Shown here piece after piece: positions 9,370 to 18,181 of a stretch of DNA of 64,000 bases (positions are counted from its first letter, which is position 1; each line of letters begins with the position of its first letter). The notes beneath the pieces were generated by a model. That model had not been told where the DNA came from. It saw only the letters and a program-made list of their open reading frames with translations, and ran no database searches. The DNA is from an uncultured Collinsella sp. (GTDB taxonomy: Bacteria; Actinomycetota; Coriobacteriia; Coriobacteriales; Coriobacteriaceae), in the NCBI GenBank assembly GCA_900543605.1, contig UQSK01000001.1, forward strand, positions 62,001-126,000, read 5' to 3'. The translations under genes were made by a program, and so were the position numbers.

Positions 9370-10212
9370 TTACGCGATGGTTGCGCTGTAGGAGGCGACG
9401 TCCTCGTAGGAATCGGTCAGGTAGGCATCGATGCCGATGGTCGTGTTGACCAGGCTGTCGAAGCTGTCAAGCGTGCCCTTCGAGAAGGTGAACTCTTCGG
9501 TGGCGTTGGTGCCGGGCATCAGGTGAGCTGAGAACCAGGCTTCCTTCATGGTGCCGTTGACGTTGGTCTTGCCGGTGGGGGCGTAGAAGGTCAGGTCCTT
9601 GTCGCTCTTGTTGGTGATGTTGACGACAAAGCCGATGTCGCCCCAGTCGTCCTGGAACTTCTCGGTGATGGTGATGGTGCAGAGGTCGTCATCGGCGACG
9701 GTGACGGCGGGGGAGATTTCGACGCTCTGGACATCGCCGTCTTCGACGGCCTCATCGATCTCATCTTCCTTCTCGGCCGCCTCGCGATCCTTCTTCACCG
9801 TACCGGACAGGTCCTTGTCGGACTTGGTAAAGACAAGATTGCCGTCATCTTCTTCGAGGATGAGTTTTCCGTCTTTGAGCTTCATATCATGCGACTCGTC
9901 TTCGGCGGTGATGGTTACGGTGGCGGCGTCCTTTGCCTCCCATTTAAGGTCGACGACTTCAAGGAACAGGTCGAGGGCGCCTGTACCGTCCTCATCGAGA
10001 ATCAGGACGCAGTGGACACCCCAATCCTCGAGCATCTTCATGTACTCATCGGTCAGCTCTTCGCCCTCCAGGGTTCCACCCGAGAGTTCCCAGCTGCCGA
10101 CGAAGTTGGCCTTGGGGTCCTTGCCGCCGCCGCTGCAGCCCGTCAGGGCAAAGGCGAGCGCCAAGATACATGTCAGAAATGCGAGTACGGACTTTTTGAA
10201 CGTTGTCTTCAT
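9370..10212 (-). CDS. Secreted lipoprotein of unknown function
   Basis: 280 residues. It has a lysine-rich N-terminus, a hydrophobic stretch and the lipobox ALTGC at about residue 26, so it should be lipid-anchored outside the membrane. The mature protein is very acidic, with an N-terminal lipocalin-like strand pattern (NFVGSWELSG, then DEDGTGAL and DGKLILEE), a charged linker (KKDREAAEKEDEIDEAVEDG) and a C-terminal beta-rich domain that resembles DUF5067/DUF4352-type Ig-like modules (VVNITNKSDKDLTF). AAGGAGGACACC precedes the ATG. It is the last gene of the four-gene zinc-ribbon/SPFH operon. Confidence 0.85.
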   Translation of the reverse strand: MKTTFKKSVLAFLTCILALAFALTGCSGGGKDPKANFVGSWELSGGTLEGEELTDEYMKMLEDWGVHCVLILDEDGTGALDLFLEVVDLKWEAKDAATVTITAEDESHDMKLKDGKLILEEDDGNLVFTKSDKDLSGTVKKDREAAEKEDEIDEAVEDGDVQSVEISPAVTVADDDLCTITITEKFQDDWGDIGFVVNITNKSDKDLTFYAPTGKTNVNGTMKEAWFSAHLMPGTNATEEFTFSKGTLDSFDSLVNTTIGIDAYLTDSYEDVASYSATIA

Positions 10213-10292
10213 GGTGTCCTCCTTTATCGAACGAAACCCATAGAAGCAAATGCGGGGGTGGCGGACCTCCCCGCCAATTACCAGATAGGGGG

Positions 10293-11534
10293 CTAGGGCC
10301 TGGGCGTTCCGCAGTTGCTGCAGAACTTGCCGCCGTTTTCGTTACCGCAGTTGGGGCAGAACCACTTGGCCGGTGCCGGGGCGGGTGCGGGACTACCGCA
10401 CTCGGAGCAGAACTTGCCGGTGTTGGTGGCGCCGCAGCTGCAAGTCCACGTGCCGGCCGCGGGTGCGGCGGCGGGGGCCGGTGCGGGAGCGGGCGCCGGA
10501 GCCGGCTGCGGGGCGGCCTGCTGCTGTGCCTGGCCGGCGGCGAACAGCTGGCTGGCATTCATGCCGCCCATGCCACCTGCCATGCCCATGCCCATAAAGC
10601 CAGCCATTGCGCCGTTGGGGTTAGCGGCCGCCGCGCGCATCGCGTCGCTCTGGGCGCTGGCAATGTTGGCTGCCGCCATGGTGGGATCGCGCATGACCGC
10701 GGCCTTCTGCAGGTCCTTGATCATCTGCTCGTCTTCTTGCGAGGCGGCGATGGAGTTGACGCCAAAGCTTACGATCTCGACGCCGCGCAGGTCACGCCAG
10801 TCGGCAGAGAGGACCTCGTTGAGCGCGCGGGCGAGCTCGGTGGTGTGGCCGGGGATGGCGCTGTAGCGGATGCCCATCTCCGAGATCTTGGCAAAGGCGG
10901 GCTGCAGGGCGGTGAGCAGCTCGGACTTAAGCTGGCTGTCGATCTTGTCGCGCGTGTAGCTATCGGTCACGTTGCCGCATACGTTGGTGTAGAACAGCAG
11001 CGGGTTGGTGATGCGGTACGAATACTCGCCGTTGCAGCGCACGGAGATGTCGACGTCCAGGCCAATGTTGTTATCGACCACGCGGAAGGGCACGGGCGAG
11101 GCAGTGCCGTACTTGTTGCCGATGATCTCCTTGGTGTTGATGAAGTAGACGCGCTGGTCCTTGCCCGCGTCGCCGCCAAAGGTAAAGCGGCTGCCGATAT
11201 TGGCGAAGGTCTCCTTGATGGAATCGCCCAGGTTGCCGCTAAAGACGCTCGGCTCGCTGCCGGTGTCAAAGACGAACTCACCGGGCTCCAGCGCGACTTC
11301 GATGATCTTGCCGTTTTGCACCACGAGCATGCCCTGGCCGTCGTTGACGGCGATGACGGAGCCGTTGGAGATGACGTTGTCCTCGCCGCGCGTGTTGGAG
11401 CTGCGGCCACCGGTACGTTTGCTGCCCTTGCAGGCCAAGACGTCGGCAGGCATCGATTCGCAGTAGATAAATTCCTTCCACTGGTCGGCCATGACGCCGC
11501 CGGCAGCTCCCAATCCAGCTTTCAAGAGTCCCAT
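10293..11534 (-). CDS. SPFH-domain protein with two C-terminal zinc ribbons
   Basis: 413 residues. The N-terminal 290 or so residues match the bacterial SPFH/virion-core-like group (YdjI-type), starting with MGLLKAGLGAAGGVMADQWKEFI in two pieces and containing the typical DNVISNGSVIAVNDGQGMLV and VEIVSFGVNSIAASQEDEQM segments. A Gly/Met/Ala-rich stretch and a Pro-Ala repeat linker follow. Two zinc ribbons close the protein (CSCGATNTGKFCSECG and CPNCGNENGGKFCSNCG). SPFH proteins form membrane-associated scaffolds; what this one organises is not known. It is preceded by AAGGAAGATC and co-oriented with two further zinc-ribbon genes. Confidence 0.85.
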   Translation of the reverse strand: MGLLKAGLGAAGGVMADQWKEFIYCESMPADVLACKGSKRTGGRSSNTRGEDNVISNGSVIAVNDGQGMLVVQNGKIIEVALEPGEFVFDTGSEPSVFSGNLGDSIKETFANIGSRFTFGGDAGKDQRVYFINTKEIIGNKYGTASPVPFRVVDNNIGLDVDISVRCNGEYSYRITNPLLFYTNVCGNVTDSYTRDKIDSQLKSELLTALQPAFAKISEMGIRYSAIPGHTTELARALNEVLSADWRDLRGVEIVSFGVNSIAASQEDEQMIKDLQKAAVMRDPTMAAANIASAQSDAMRAAAANPNGAMAGFMGMGMAGGMGGMNASQLFAAGQAQQQAAPQPAPAPAPAPAPAAAPAAGTWTCSCGATNTGKFCSECGSPAPAPAPAKWFCPNCGNENGGKFCSNCGTPRP

Positions 11535-11582
11535 GGTGATCTTCCTTTCTCGTCAAAGGCCGGGTGGTATTGGTTGGATTGC

Positions 11583-12905
11583 TTAGTCGTCCTTGTCGTC
11601 TTTCATGACAACGGTGGTCTCGGTGTGGCTGAAGGTGTCGTGCTTCTCGGTCAGGTTGAGCTCGCCACAATACTCATCGGCATGGGTTGCTTCGTTGGCC
11701 GTCTTGAGCTGGCCTACCAGCAGCACGTCTCCGATGATTACGATGATCAGCGGCGCAATGATGTTGATGAGGATGCCCTCGATATCAAAGGTGAGGTAAT
11801 CCGGATCGAAGGCGTATTCCCCCATAAAGAGAATCTGGGAGAGGATAAATCCGATCACAAAGAACAGCACCGAGGCGATGGCGAGCTTGGGCTTGGAGCA
11901 GGGGAGCTCGCCGACCAAGCGGCCGGTCTGGCCGTTCATGGCAAACAGGTAGCTCTTGCCGTTCCACGAGGTGGAGAGCATCCAGACGGGGAACAGGGCG
12001 TAGTCGCTGTCTTCCCAGGTGTAGTCGAGCTGCTTGCTTTCGACCGTGGCATCGTCGTATTCGTCGACGACGGTCTCGCGCAGGGCCGAGATCGTGCTTT
12101 CTTCCATACGGCGCTCGGCGCGCGCCTTGCAGGTCTCGCAGTCCTCGTCGTAACGGTTGGCGATGTAGCCGGGCATATATGCGACCGAGAACGGGCGCAG
12201 CGCGTCGTAGTCAAACGGCTCGATGGCATCCATGTGGCCGTCGGGCATCTTGGACGATCCGTCGACGGGCACGCGCTTAAACGAGATATTGCCCTTGCGA
12301 TAGGCATCGTAGTGGTCGGTGGTCGTGACGGTGCGGTCGGATTCCTCGGTCACGGTCTCGTTGGTCGCGTCAAAGTACACTTCGCCGTCAACGCGGGCGC
12401 CGTAGAGCCAAAACGGCACGTAGACACCTTGGACCTCGTCGATGTGGTTGCCGGTGACAAAGCTCTTGGGCAGCAAGATCTTGCCCTTGTAGTGTTCCTT
12501 GAGTGCGGCCGTGACGTCATCGCGCCCGAGCTTAAACGGAATTACTAGGTCGGGCGAGAAGTCGCCCGAGAGCTGGCCGGGCGCCACGGCGGAGTTGCCG
12601 CAGTACGGGCAGGTGGTGACGGCGACGGTGCCGTCGGACACGAGCTCGGCGCCGCACGACGAGCAGATGTAGCCGGCGTTTTGGGCGAGCTCCTGCACCG
12701 CGTCGTCGGCGACGGGCTTGGGCGTTGCGGCTGCCGCATCGGCTTTGGCGTCGGCCTTGTCCTGGCGCTCGCGATAGAGGGCCTCGACTTCTTCGACTTC
12801 AAAGCGCGAGTCACAGTAGTCGCAGACGAGCTTTTGCTCGGCACTGGCAAAGTGAAGGGGGCCGCCACACGCGGGGCATTGATAGTTGACGCTCTCGAAG
12901 GCCAT
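11583..12905 (-). CDS. TFIIB-type zinc-ribbon membrane protein
   Basis: 440 residues. An N-terminal zinc ribbon (CPACGGPLHF...CDYCDSRFE) is followed by a charged linker and a second ribbon (CSSCGAELVSDG...CPYCGN) near residue 80. A central domain contains PFWLYGARVDG and CETCKARAERRMEES, and the C-terminus has two hydrophobic helices (around residues 340-400). The layout matches a widespread family of unknown function often found next to SPFH proteins. AAAGGACC precedes the start. It is the second gene of the operon, 24 bp after the DUF4428 gene. Confidence 0.82.
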   Translation of the reverse strand: MAFESVNYQCPACGGPLHFASAEQKLVCDYCDSRFEVEEVEALYRERQDKADAKADAAAATPKPVADDAVQELAQNAGYICSSCGAELVSDGTVAVTTCPYCGNSAVAPGQLSGDFSPDLVIPFKLGRDDVTAALKEHYKGKILLPKSFVTGNHIDEVQGVYVPFWLYGARVDGEVYFDATNETVTEESDRTVTTTDHYDAYRKGNISFKRVPVDGSSKMPDGHMDAIEPFDYDALRPFSVAYMPGYIANRYDEDCETCKARAERRMEESTISALRETVVDEYDDATVESKQLDYTWEDSDYALFPVWMLSTSWNGKSYLFAMNGQTGRLVGELPCSKPKLAIASVLFFVIGFILSQILFMGEYAFDPDYLTFDIEGILINIIAPLIIVIIGDVLLVGQLKTANEATHADEYCGELNLTEKHDTFSHTETTVVMKDDKDD

Positions 12906-12929
12906 GATCGGTCCTTTCGCTGCCGGAGG

Positions 12930-13667
12930 CTATGCGCCGATGGCGCCGCCGCAGTATTCGCAGCGCCCGCTGGCATCGGGAATGGTGGTGGCTCCGCAGA
13001 AGGGGCAGGTGACCGCGGTCTTGGGGGCCTTGGCGGCCACGACGCTGTCGCGCGTCTCCTGGCGCAGCTGCACCAGCGCGTCGCGGACCTCGGTTGCCTG
13101 GCGCTTGGCCTCGCGGTATTCGATGGAGCCGCGCTGATCGATGGTGGAGTCGTTCACGCGCAGGTTGATCTCGGTAAAGTACGGCGTGTTGACGTGAATG
13201 GTCAGGTTAAAGTCGTAATCCAGGTCATAGCGCGGCGGATTGTAGCTCTCGCGCTCGCCGTCCTTGGTCTCGCGATAGATCTCGGTGCGATGCTCGTCGA
13301 TATCCATATCGCAGCCGAGTACCTGCGAGAACTCGATGATGTCGGGATTGGCGTCGCGCCAGCGGCTCTGCGAAGTGATGATCAACAGGCCCGCGTCCTC
13401 ATCGAGCATAATATTGGTGCGCCCGGCAGAAAGCGTGCGCGTGGGGTTGAACGAGGCCAGGCGCTCGGCGTTGGCCTCGCGGTAGGCGAGTTGCTCGCGG
13501 ATGTCGTCCGCGGTGCTGGAGCGATAGCCGTGAAAGTAGGGGGAGAGCTTGCCGGCGCACTCTTTGCACAGGTAGCCTTCATTGATTTTTGTCTTACCTA
13601 GAAGTCCCAGCTCGGTACCGCAAATCGCACACTCTTTCTTCTCGAACATCTTGTCAAAGAAGCCCAT
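12930..13667 (-). CDS. DUF4428-type zinc-ribbon protein
   Basis: 245 residues. The N-terminus, KKECAICGTELGLLGKTKI with a following CKEC, is a DUF4428 zinc-binding module. The middle is a beta-rich domain (LDEDAGLLIITSQSRWRDANPD split by charged loops) and the C-terminus is another zinc ribbon (CPFCGATTIPDASGRCEYCG). No membrane segments are visible. GGGAGGCAACC lies before the ATG. It is the first gene of the four-gene operon running to 9370. Function unknown. Confidence 0.83.
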   Translation of the reverse strand: MGFFDKMFEKKECAICGTELGLLGKTKINEGYLCKECAGKLSPYFHGYRSSTADDIREQLAYREANAERLASFNPTRTLSAGRTNIMLDEDAGLLIITSQSRWRDANPDIIEFSQVLGCDMDIDEHRTEIYRETKDGERESYNPPRYDLDYDFNLTIHVNTPYFTEINLRVNDSTIDQRGSIEYREAKRQATEVRDALVQLRQETRDSVVAAKAPKTAVTCPFCGATTIPDASGRCEYCGGAIGA

Positions 13668-13851
13668 GGTTGCCTCCCATCAACTGGTAGCGTGTGTCAC
13701 TTTTGATGATGGGGGAGTGCGCGATCCTTCGCGATACCCAGACGGCTCAAGGAGTCTCCACAACTGGGACACATGGCCCATTTTTGATTGGATGCCGGGG
13801 ACACTCTTCGGCCACTCATTGGGTGTACTTAAATGAGTGGTGCTTAAATGA

Positions 13852-14106
13852 GTGGTGGAGGCAGCGGAGCTCACGTCCGATGAACGCCTCGATGCTTTCG
13901 TCGCCACCTTTGGGCTTACAGAGCGCGAGCGCGATATTCTTGAGGTCTTGGTCGTTTCGGACCAGAGCGTTCAGGACATCGCCACAACGCTCTTCCTTTC
14001 GCGCTCCACGCTCTATCGCCACATTTCCTCGATCAACAAAAAAGCCGGTACCGCCTCGCGCGTGGCCCTTATCAACTTCTTCTGGTCCTGGACACCCAAG
14101 GACTAG
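13852..14106 (+). CDS. Stand-alone LuxR-type helix-turn-helix, possibly a regulator remnant
   Basis: Up to 84 residues from GTG 13852 (or GTG 13855), directly after an in-frame TGA. It encodes little more than the LuxR DNA-binding domain (LTERERDILEVLVVSDQSV, then IATTLFLSRSTLYRHISSI). No sensor or receiver domain is attached and no good Shine-Dalgarno is seen. Just upstream, CTTAAATGAGTGGTG is duplicated in tandem. It may be the surviving C-terminus of a larger regulator whose 5' part was replaced by repeats, or a genuine small HTH protein. Confidence 0.6.
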   Translation: MVEAAELTSDERLDAFVATFGLTERERDILEVLVVSDQSVQDIATTLFLSRSTLYRHISSINKKAGTASRVALINFFWSWTPKD

Positions 14107-14120
14107 CTAATCCTCCAATA

Positions 14121-14187
14121 AGTTGCGGTGGAATAGTCCCTAAATTAAAGTCACGGGGCTTTAAACAGGAACTATTCCACCGCAACT
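14121..14187. repeat. Palindromic repeat, family A (copy 1)
   Basis: AGTTGCGGTGGAATAGT is perfectly complementary to ACTATTCCACCGCAACT, 17-bp arms, loop of 33 nt. Further copies at 49263-49329 and 61676-61744 each also lie just after a stop codon. Confidence 0.85.
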
Positions 14188-14287
14188 GCTGGGGGGATAG
14201 ACTGCGGCGGCGGCAGAGGCAACGGCAGCGGCGTCGGCAGCTGTGGTAGCGGTAACGGCAGCTGGCAGGGTGTTTTCCGTCTACTTG

Positions 14288-17056
14288 CTACAGCAGCTCG
14301 CCGTGGCGTGCAATGTAGCGGCGCTTTGCCAGCTGAGTGAGCGCGATGTAGGCGGTGACGATGCCGACGAGCAGCGCGAAAAAGCTCGCGGGCAGCGCCA
14401 TGAGGCCGAGCGCATCGGCGATGGGGCTTGCCGGCAGCCAGGTGACGAGCGCCAGGCCCAGCACGGTGAGAACGCACAGTGCGGGCGCGGCGTGGTCGCG
14501 CGGGCTCGGCAGATGCGGGGAGCGCAGCATGTGGACCACGAGTGTCTGCGACCACATGGACTCGACAAACCAGCCGCTCTGGAAGAGCGCAGCAAAGGTC
14601 GCCATACCCGCGACGTCGCCTGCGGCGGCAAGCTCGGACCAGCTTGAGTCCACGGCGGCGGGGCACACGACAAAGAAGAGCGCGGCGAAGGTCACGATGT
14701 CAAACAGCGAGCTCACGGGGCCCAGCTCGAGCATAAAGCCCTTGATGGACGCGGCATCCCAAGCACGCGGACGGGCAGTCCAGGCGTCATCGACGGTGTC
14801 CCACGGCAGCGCGATGCACACGATCTCGTAGACGAGCGATAGCAGCACCAGCTGCAGAGCGCTCATAGGCAAAAACGGCAAGAACAAGCTCGCGACGGTC
14901 ACGGACAGCACGTTGCCAAAGTTGGAGCTCACCGTGGTCTTGAGGTACTTGAGCAGGTTGCCGTAGGTGCGGCGGCCTTCGATGATGCCGCGCTCGAGCA
15001 CGCCCAGGTCCTTCTGAAGCAAGATGATATCGGCGGATTCCTTGGCGATGTCGACGGCCGAATCGACTGAGATGCCGCAATCGCTCGCACGCATGGCGGC
15101 GGCGTCGTTGATGCCGTCGCCCATAAAGCCCACGGTGTGGCCGAGTAGCTCGCGCATGACGCGCACCAGGCGCGCCTTCTGCAACGGCGAGAGCTTGGCG
15201 AAGAGGTTGGTTTTCTCGGCGCGCTCGGCAAGCTCGGCGTCGTCGAGCGCATCGATCTCGGAGCCGAGCAAGACGTTGCTCGCATCGATGCCGATCTGCG
15301 CGCAGACGGTGGCGGCGACGCGGTCGTTGTCGCCGGTCAGGACCTTGACCGCCACGCCCTTGGCCTCGAGGGTGGCGACGGCGCCCGCGGCACTTGCTTT
15401 GGGCGGATCGAGGAAGGCCAAAAAGCCCATCAGCACCATGTCGCACTCGTCGGCGATGCCAAACTCGCCCACGCAGCGTGGATTGGTCTTCTGCGCCACG
15501 GCAATTACGCGTAGGCCCTCGGCGTTAAGTCCGGCGATCTGCTTGCGAATCTGGGCGAGCTTCTCGTCGGTGAGCGGCTGAGCGATGCCATCGATCTCGA
15601 CAAAGGAGCAGATCTCGAGCATTTCCTCGGCGGCGCCCTTGGTAACCATCTGGGTTTTGCCTTGGGCGTCGGCGACAACTACGCTCAGGCGACGGCGCGA
15701 GAAATCGAAGGGAACCTCGTCGACCTTGGTGTAGCGGTCGCGCAGGCTCTGGCCCAGCATGGAATCGGGTGCGACGGTCGAGGGTGTCACATCGGCACGG
15801 TCGATTACGGCCAGGTCGATAAGATTTTTGAGGCCGGTCTGGAAGAAGCTGTTCAAAAACGCATGGCGCAGCACGCGCGCGTCCTCGTTGCCATCGGTGT
15901 TGAGGTAGCGCTCGAGCACGATGCGGTCTTCGGTGAGGGTGCCGGTCTTGTCGCAGCACAGGACGTCCATCGCTCCGAGGTTTTGAATCGCCGGCAGCTC
16001 CTTGACGATAACCTGGCGACGGGCGAGGTCCTTGGCGCCCTGCGACAGGCTCGTGGTCACGATGACGGGAAGCATCTGCGGCGTGATGCCCACGGCCACG
16101 CTCGTGGCGAACAGCAGCGCGTCGATGACGTTGCCCTTGGTGGCGGCGTTGATGGCAAAGACGGCCGGCGCCATAACGAGCATCAGGCGCACCAGCAGCA
16201 TGGAGACGCTCGAGACGCCGCGGTCAAACGCGCTTTTTTCGCCGCGCCCGTTGAGCATCTTGGCGATGCCGCCCAGGTAGGTGTCCGAGCCGGTGGCAAC
16301 GACAAGCGCCATGGCGGCGCCGTTTTGCACGGAGGTGCCGGTAAAGACGATGTTCTTGCAGGCAGAGAGTGGCAGTGCGGAGCCGTCGGCGCCCTCGACG
16401 ACGGTGACGGCGGTGGTCTTCTCGACGGCCTCGCTCTCGCCGGTGAGTGCGGACTCGATCACAAACAGGTCGCGCGCGGTGATGATGCGGGCGTCTGCTG
16501 GCACCATATCGCCGGCAGAGAGGCGGATTACATCGCCGGGGACGAGCTCGTCGAAGGGGATCTCGATGCGCCCGCCGTCGCGCAGGGCGGTGCAAGTGTT
16601 GGAGACCAGGTCCTTAAGGGCCTCGGCCGCATTGCCGCTGCGGGCTTCCTGGATAAACTTCATACCGCCCGATACCAGCAGCATGATGCCGATGACGATG
16701 ACCGTGGAGGGGTCGCGCTGCGGCTCGGGTACGGCGAGCACGTCGATGTAGAGCGAGACCAGCGCGAGCGCGGCGAGGATGCCGGCGAAGGGATCGATGA
16801 ACGCGTCGGCGATGCGGCGGTCGAGCGTTTTGGTCGTTGCCTCGATGGTGTTGGGGCCGACGGCGTTCAGGCGCTCAGTTGCCTGCTCGACGGTGAGGCC
16901 GTTTGCCGTGGCGTCAAGCAGTACGAGGGCGTCCTCGGCACTATGGGTGGCGGCGAATATGGTGTTCTTGGATAGGCCGGTATGAGCGGCAGGGCGCGCC
17001 GTGCGGCGGCGCTTGGAGATGGCTTCGAGTACCGTGACGGTTTTGAGCATCAGCAT
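14288..17056 (-). CDS. mgtA: Magnesium-importing P-type ATPase
   Basis: 922 residues, a P3B-type ATPase that brings Mg2+ into the cell. The phosphorylation motif DKTGTLTED is present with Asp369. Other family signatures are the actuator LTGESEAVEK, the hinge GDGINDAAAMRASDCGISVD, and the MgtA-type membrane segment SVAVGITPQMLPVIVTTSLS (GITPxMLP helix). About ten membrane helices can be counted. ATG 17056 is preceded by AAGGAGGACCCT. The leader of about 270 nt holds a short ORF and hairpins, suggesting control in the leader. It is monocistronic, followed by about 100 bp of low-complexity GGC-rich sequence. Confidence 0.93.
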   Translation of the reverse strand: MLMLKTVTVLEAISKRRRTARPAAHTGLSKNTIFAATHSAEDALVLLDATANGLTVEQATERLNAVGPNTIEATTKTLDRRIADAFIDPFAGILAALALVSLYIDVLAVPEPQRDPSTVIVIGIMLLVSGGMKFIQEARSGNAAEALKDLVSNTCTALRDGGRIEIPFDELVPGDVIRLSAGDMVPADARIITARDLFVIESALTGESEAVEKTTAVTVVEGADGSALPLSACKNIVFTGTSVQNGAAMALVVATGSDTYLGGIAKMLNGRGEKSAFDRGVSSVSMLLVRLMLVMAPAVFAINAATKGNVIDALLFATSVAVGITPQMLPVIVTTSLSQGAKDLARRQVIVKELPAIQNLGAMDVLCCDKTGTLTEDRIVLERYLNTDGNEDARVLRHAFLNSFFQTGLKNLIDLAVIDRADVTPSTVAPDSMLGQSLRDRYTKVDEVPFDFSRRRLSVVVADAQGKTQMVTKGAAEEMLEICSFVEIDGIAQPLTDEKLAQIRKQIAGLNAEGLRVIAVAQKTNPRCVGEFGIADECDMVLMGFLAFLDPPKASAAGAVATLEAKGVAVKVLTGDNDRVAATVCAQIGIDASNVLLGSEIDALDDAELAERAEKTNLFAKLSPLQKARLVRVMRELLGHTVGFMGDGINDAAAMRASDCGISVDSAVDIAKESADIILLQKDLGVLERGIIEGRRTYGNLLKYLKTTVSSNFGNVLSVTVASLFLPFLPMSALQLVLLSLVYEIVCIALPWDTVDDAWTARPRAWDAASIKGFMLELGPVSSLFDIVTFAALFFVVCPAAVDSSWSELAAAGDVAGMATFAALFQSGWFVESMWSQTLVVHMLRSPHLPSPRDHAAPALCVLTVLGLALVTWLPASPIADALGLMALPASFFALLVGIVTAYIALTQLAKRRYIARHGELL

Positions 17057-17140
17057 AGGGTCCTCCTTGTTGAGGGGAGTTAGCGTACGTGTCGTATTTG
17101 CTTCAAAAAACCTAGATGTCGCTCACGTCAAGCTCTTGAG

Positions 17141-17176
17141 CCCACAAAGGGTGCAGCGCGCCTTTGTGGTGGTTTT
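17141..17176. repeat. Short family C palindrome in the mgtA leader
   Basis: CCACAAAGG and CCTTTGTGG pair over a 10-nt loop, with the GTGGTGGTTTT tail typical of family C. It lies between the leader ORF and mgtA. Confidence 0.6.
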
Positions 17177-17195
17177 GGCGATCTGCCGGTGGCGT

Positions 17196-17267
17196 TTATG
17201 CGTGTGCGGAGTCCTCGCGGCGTGCCGAGGGCGACATGCAGGTTTTTCGACTAGGACTGCCTTCCAT
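17196..17267 (-). CDS. Candidate 23-residue leader peptide upstream of mgtA
   Basis: On the minus strand TTTAGGAGGTG is followed at ideal spacing by ATG 17267 and a 23-codon frame (starting MEGSPSRKTC, ending DSAHA) with a TAA stop. The Shine-Dalgarno is stronger than that of most genes here. The ORF ends about 140 nt before the mgtA start. Leader ORFs controlling mgtA by ribosome stalling are known in enterobacteria (mgtL); equivalence here is only inference from position. The peptide has two Pro codons and Arg-rich stretches but no long proline run. Confidence 0.45.
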   Translation of the reverse strand: MEGSPSRKTCMSPSARREDSAHA

Positions 17268-17333
17268 GGCACACCTCCTAAAGGCTGAGCGCAGCGCGCT
17301 TTGGGTATCTCGTACCCCTTTTTAATCCGCCCG

Positions 17334-17363
17334 TATTCTTGATGAGGGGGTTTGACATGTCAA
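17334..17363 (-). promoter_or_regulatory. Possible mgtA promoter at a TTGACATGTCAA palindrome
   Basis: The perfect palindrome TTGACATGTCAA at 17352-17363 gives a consensus -35 box on either strand. On the minus strand an AAGAAT box lies 17 bp further on, which would start an mgtA transcript near 17328. On the plus strand no good -10 follows. The rest of the 437-bp mgtA-pyrE gap holds the leader ORF, a hairpin and the pyrE 5' region. Confidence 0.4.
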
Positions 17364-17493
17364 CCCCATTGTTCGGAAAACCATTTCCCCTGACAAAGCC
17401 TTTACAGAATGCCGTGGCCCCAAAGCGCGCCCGCATCGACGCTTCGCCTGCGCTAAACTGGAAGGCACGTACGCGATTACGAGAGGAGCCCGC

Positions 17494-18177
17494 ATGGAGG
17501 CTTACAAGCAAGAGTTCATCAAGTTTATGGTCGAGTCCGACGTTCTTAAGTTCGGCAGCTTTACGCTCAAGAGCGGCCGTCAGTCCCCGTTCTTTATGAA
17601 CGCCGGCGCTTACGTGACGGGCTATCAGCTCAAGAAGCTGGGCGAGTATTACGCCCAGGCCATCCACGATAACTTTGGCGACGACTTTGATGTGCTGTTT
17701 GGACCGGCCTACAAGGGTATTCCGCTGGCCGTCGTGACCGCAATTGCCTACCACGAGCTGTACGGCAAGGAGGTCAAGTACTGCTGCGACCGCAAGGAGG
17801 CCAAGGACCACGGTGCCGATAAGGGCAACCTGCTGGGTTATGAGCCCAAGGACGGTGACCGTGTGGTCATGGTCGAGGACGTTACCACCAGCGGCAAGTC
17901 CATCGACGAGACCTATCCCAAGGTCAAGGCTGCTGCCGATGTCGAGATCAAGGGCCTGATCGTGTCCCTCAACCGCATGGAGGTCGGCAAGGGCGGTGTG
18001 ACCACCGCGCAGAAGGAGATCGAGGCCAAGTACGGTTTCCCCGTCGCGAGCATCGTCTCCATGGCTGAGGTCGTCGAGACCCTCTACAACCACGAGATCG
18101 ACGGCAAGGTTGTCATCGACGACGAGCTCAAGACCGCCATCGACGCCTACTACGAGCAGTACGGAGCTCAGGAGTAG
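17494..18177 (+). CDS. pyrE: Orotate phosphoribosyltransferase
   Basis: 227 residues. It joins orotate to PRPP to make OMP in pyrimidine synthesis. The PRPP-binding loop is clear: VVMVEDVTTSGKS around residues 125-137, and the KYCCDRKEAKDHG segment carries the flexible catalytic-loop lysines. GAGAGGAGCCCGC precedes the ATG. No other pyr gene is adjacent. A structured repeat (family G) containing an intrinsic-terminator-like hairpin follows the stop directly. Confidence 0.95.
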   Translation: MEAYKQEFIKFMVESDVLKFGSFTLKSGRQSPFFMNAGAYVTGYQLKKLGEYYAQAIHDNFGDDFDVLFGPAYKGIPLAVVTAIAYHELYGKEVKYCCDRKEAKDHGADKGNLLGYEPKDGDRVVMVEDVTTSGKSIDETYPKVKAAADVEIKGLIVSLNRMEVGKGGVTTAQKEIEAKYGFPVASIVSMAEVVETLYNHEIDGKVVIDDELKTAIDAYYEQYGAQE

Positions 18178-18181
18178 TTAC

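Noticed and set aside
17057..17340. M-box magnesium riboswitch upstream of mgtA
   Set aside because: The conserved M-box words as I know them are not present on the minus strand; a covariance-model search would be needed to be certain.
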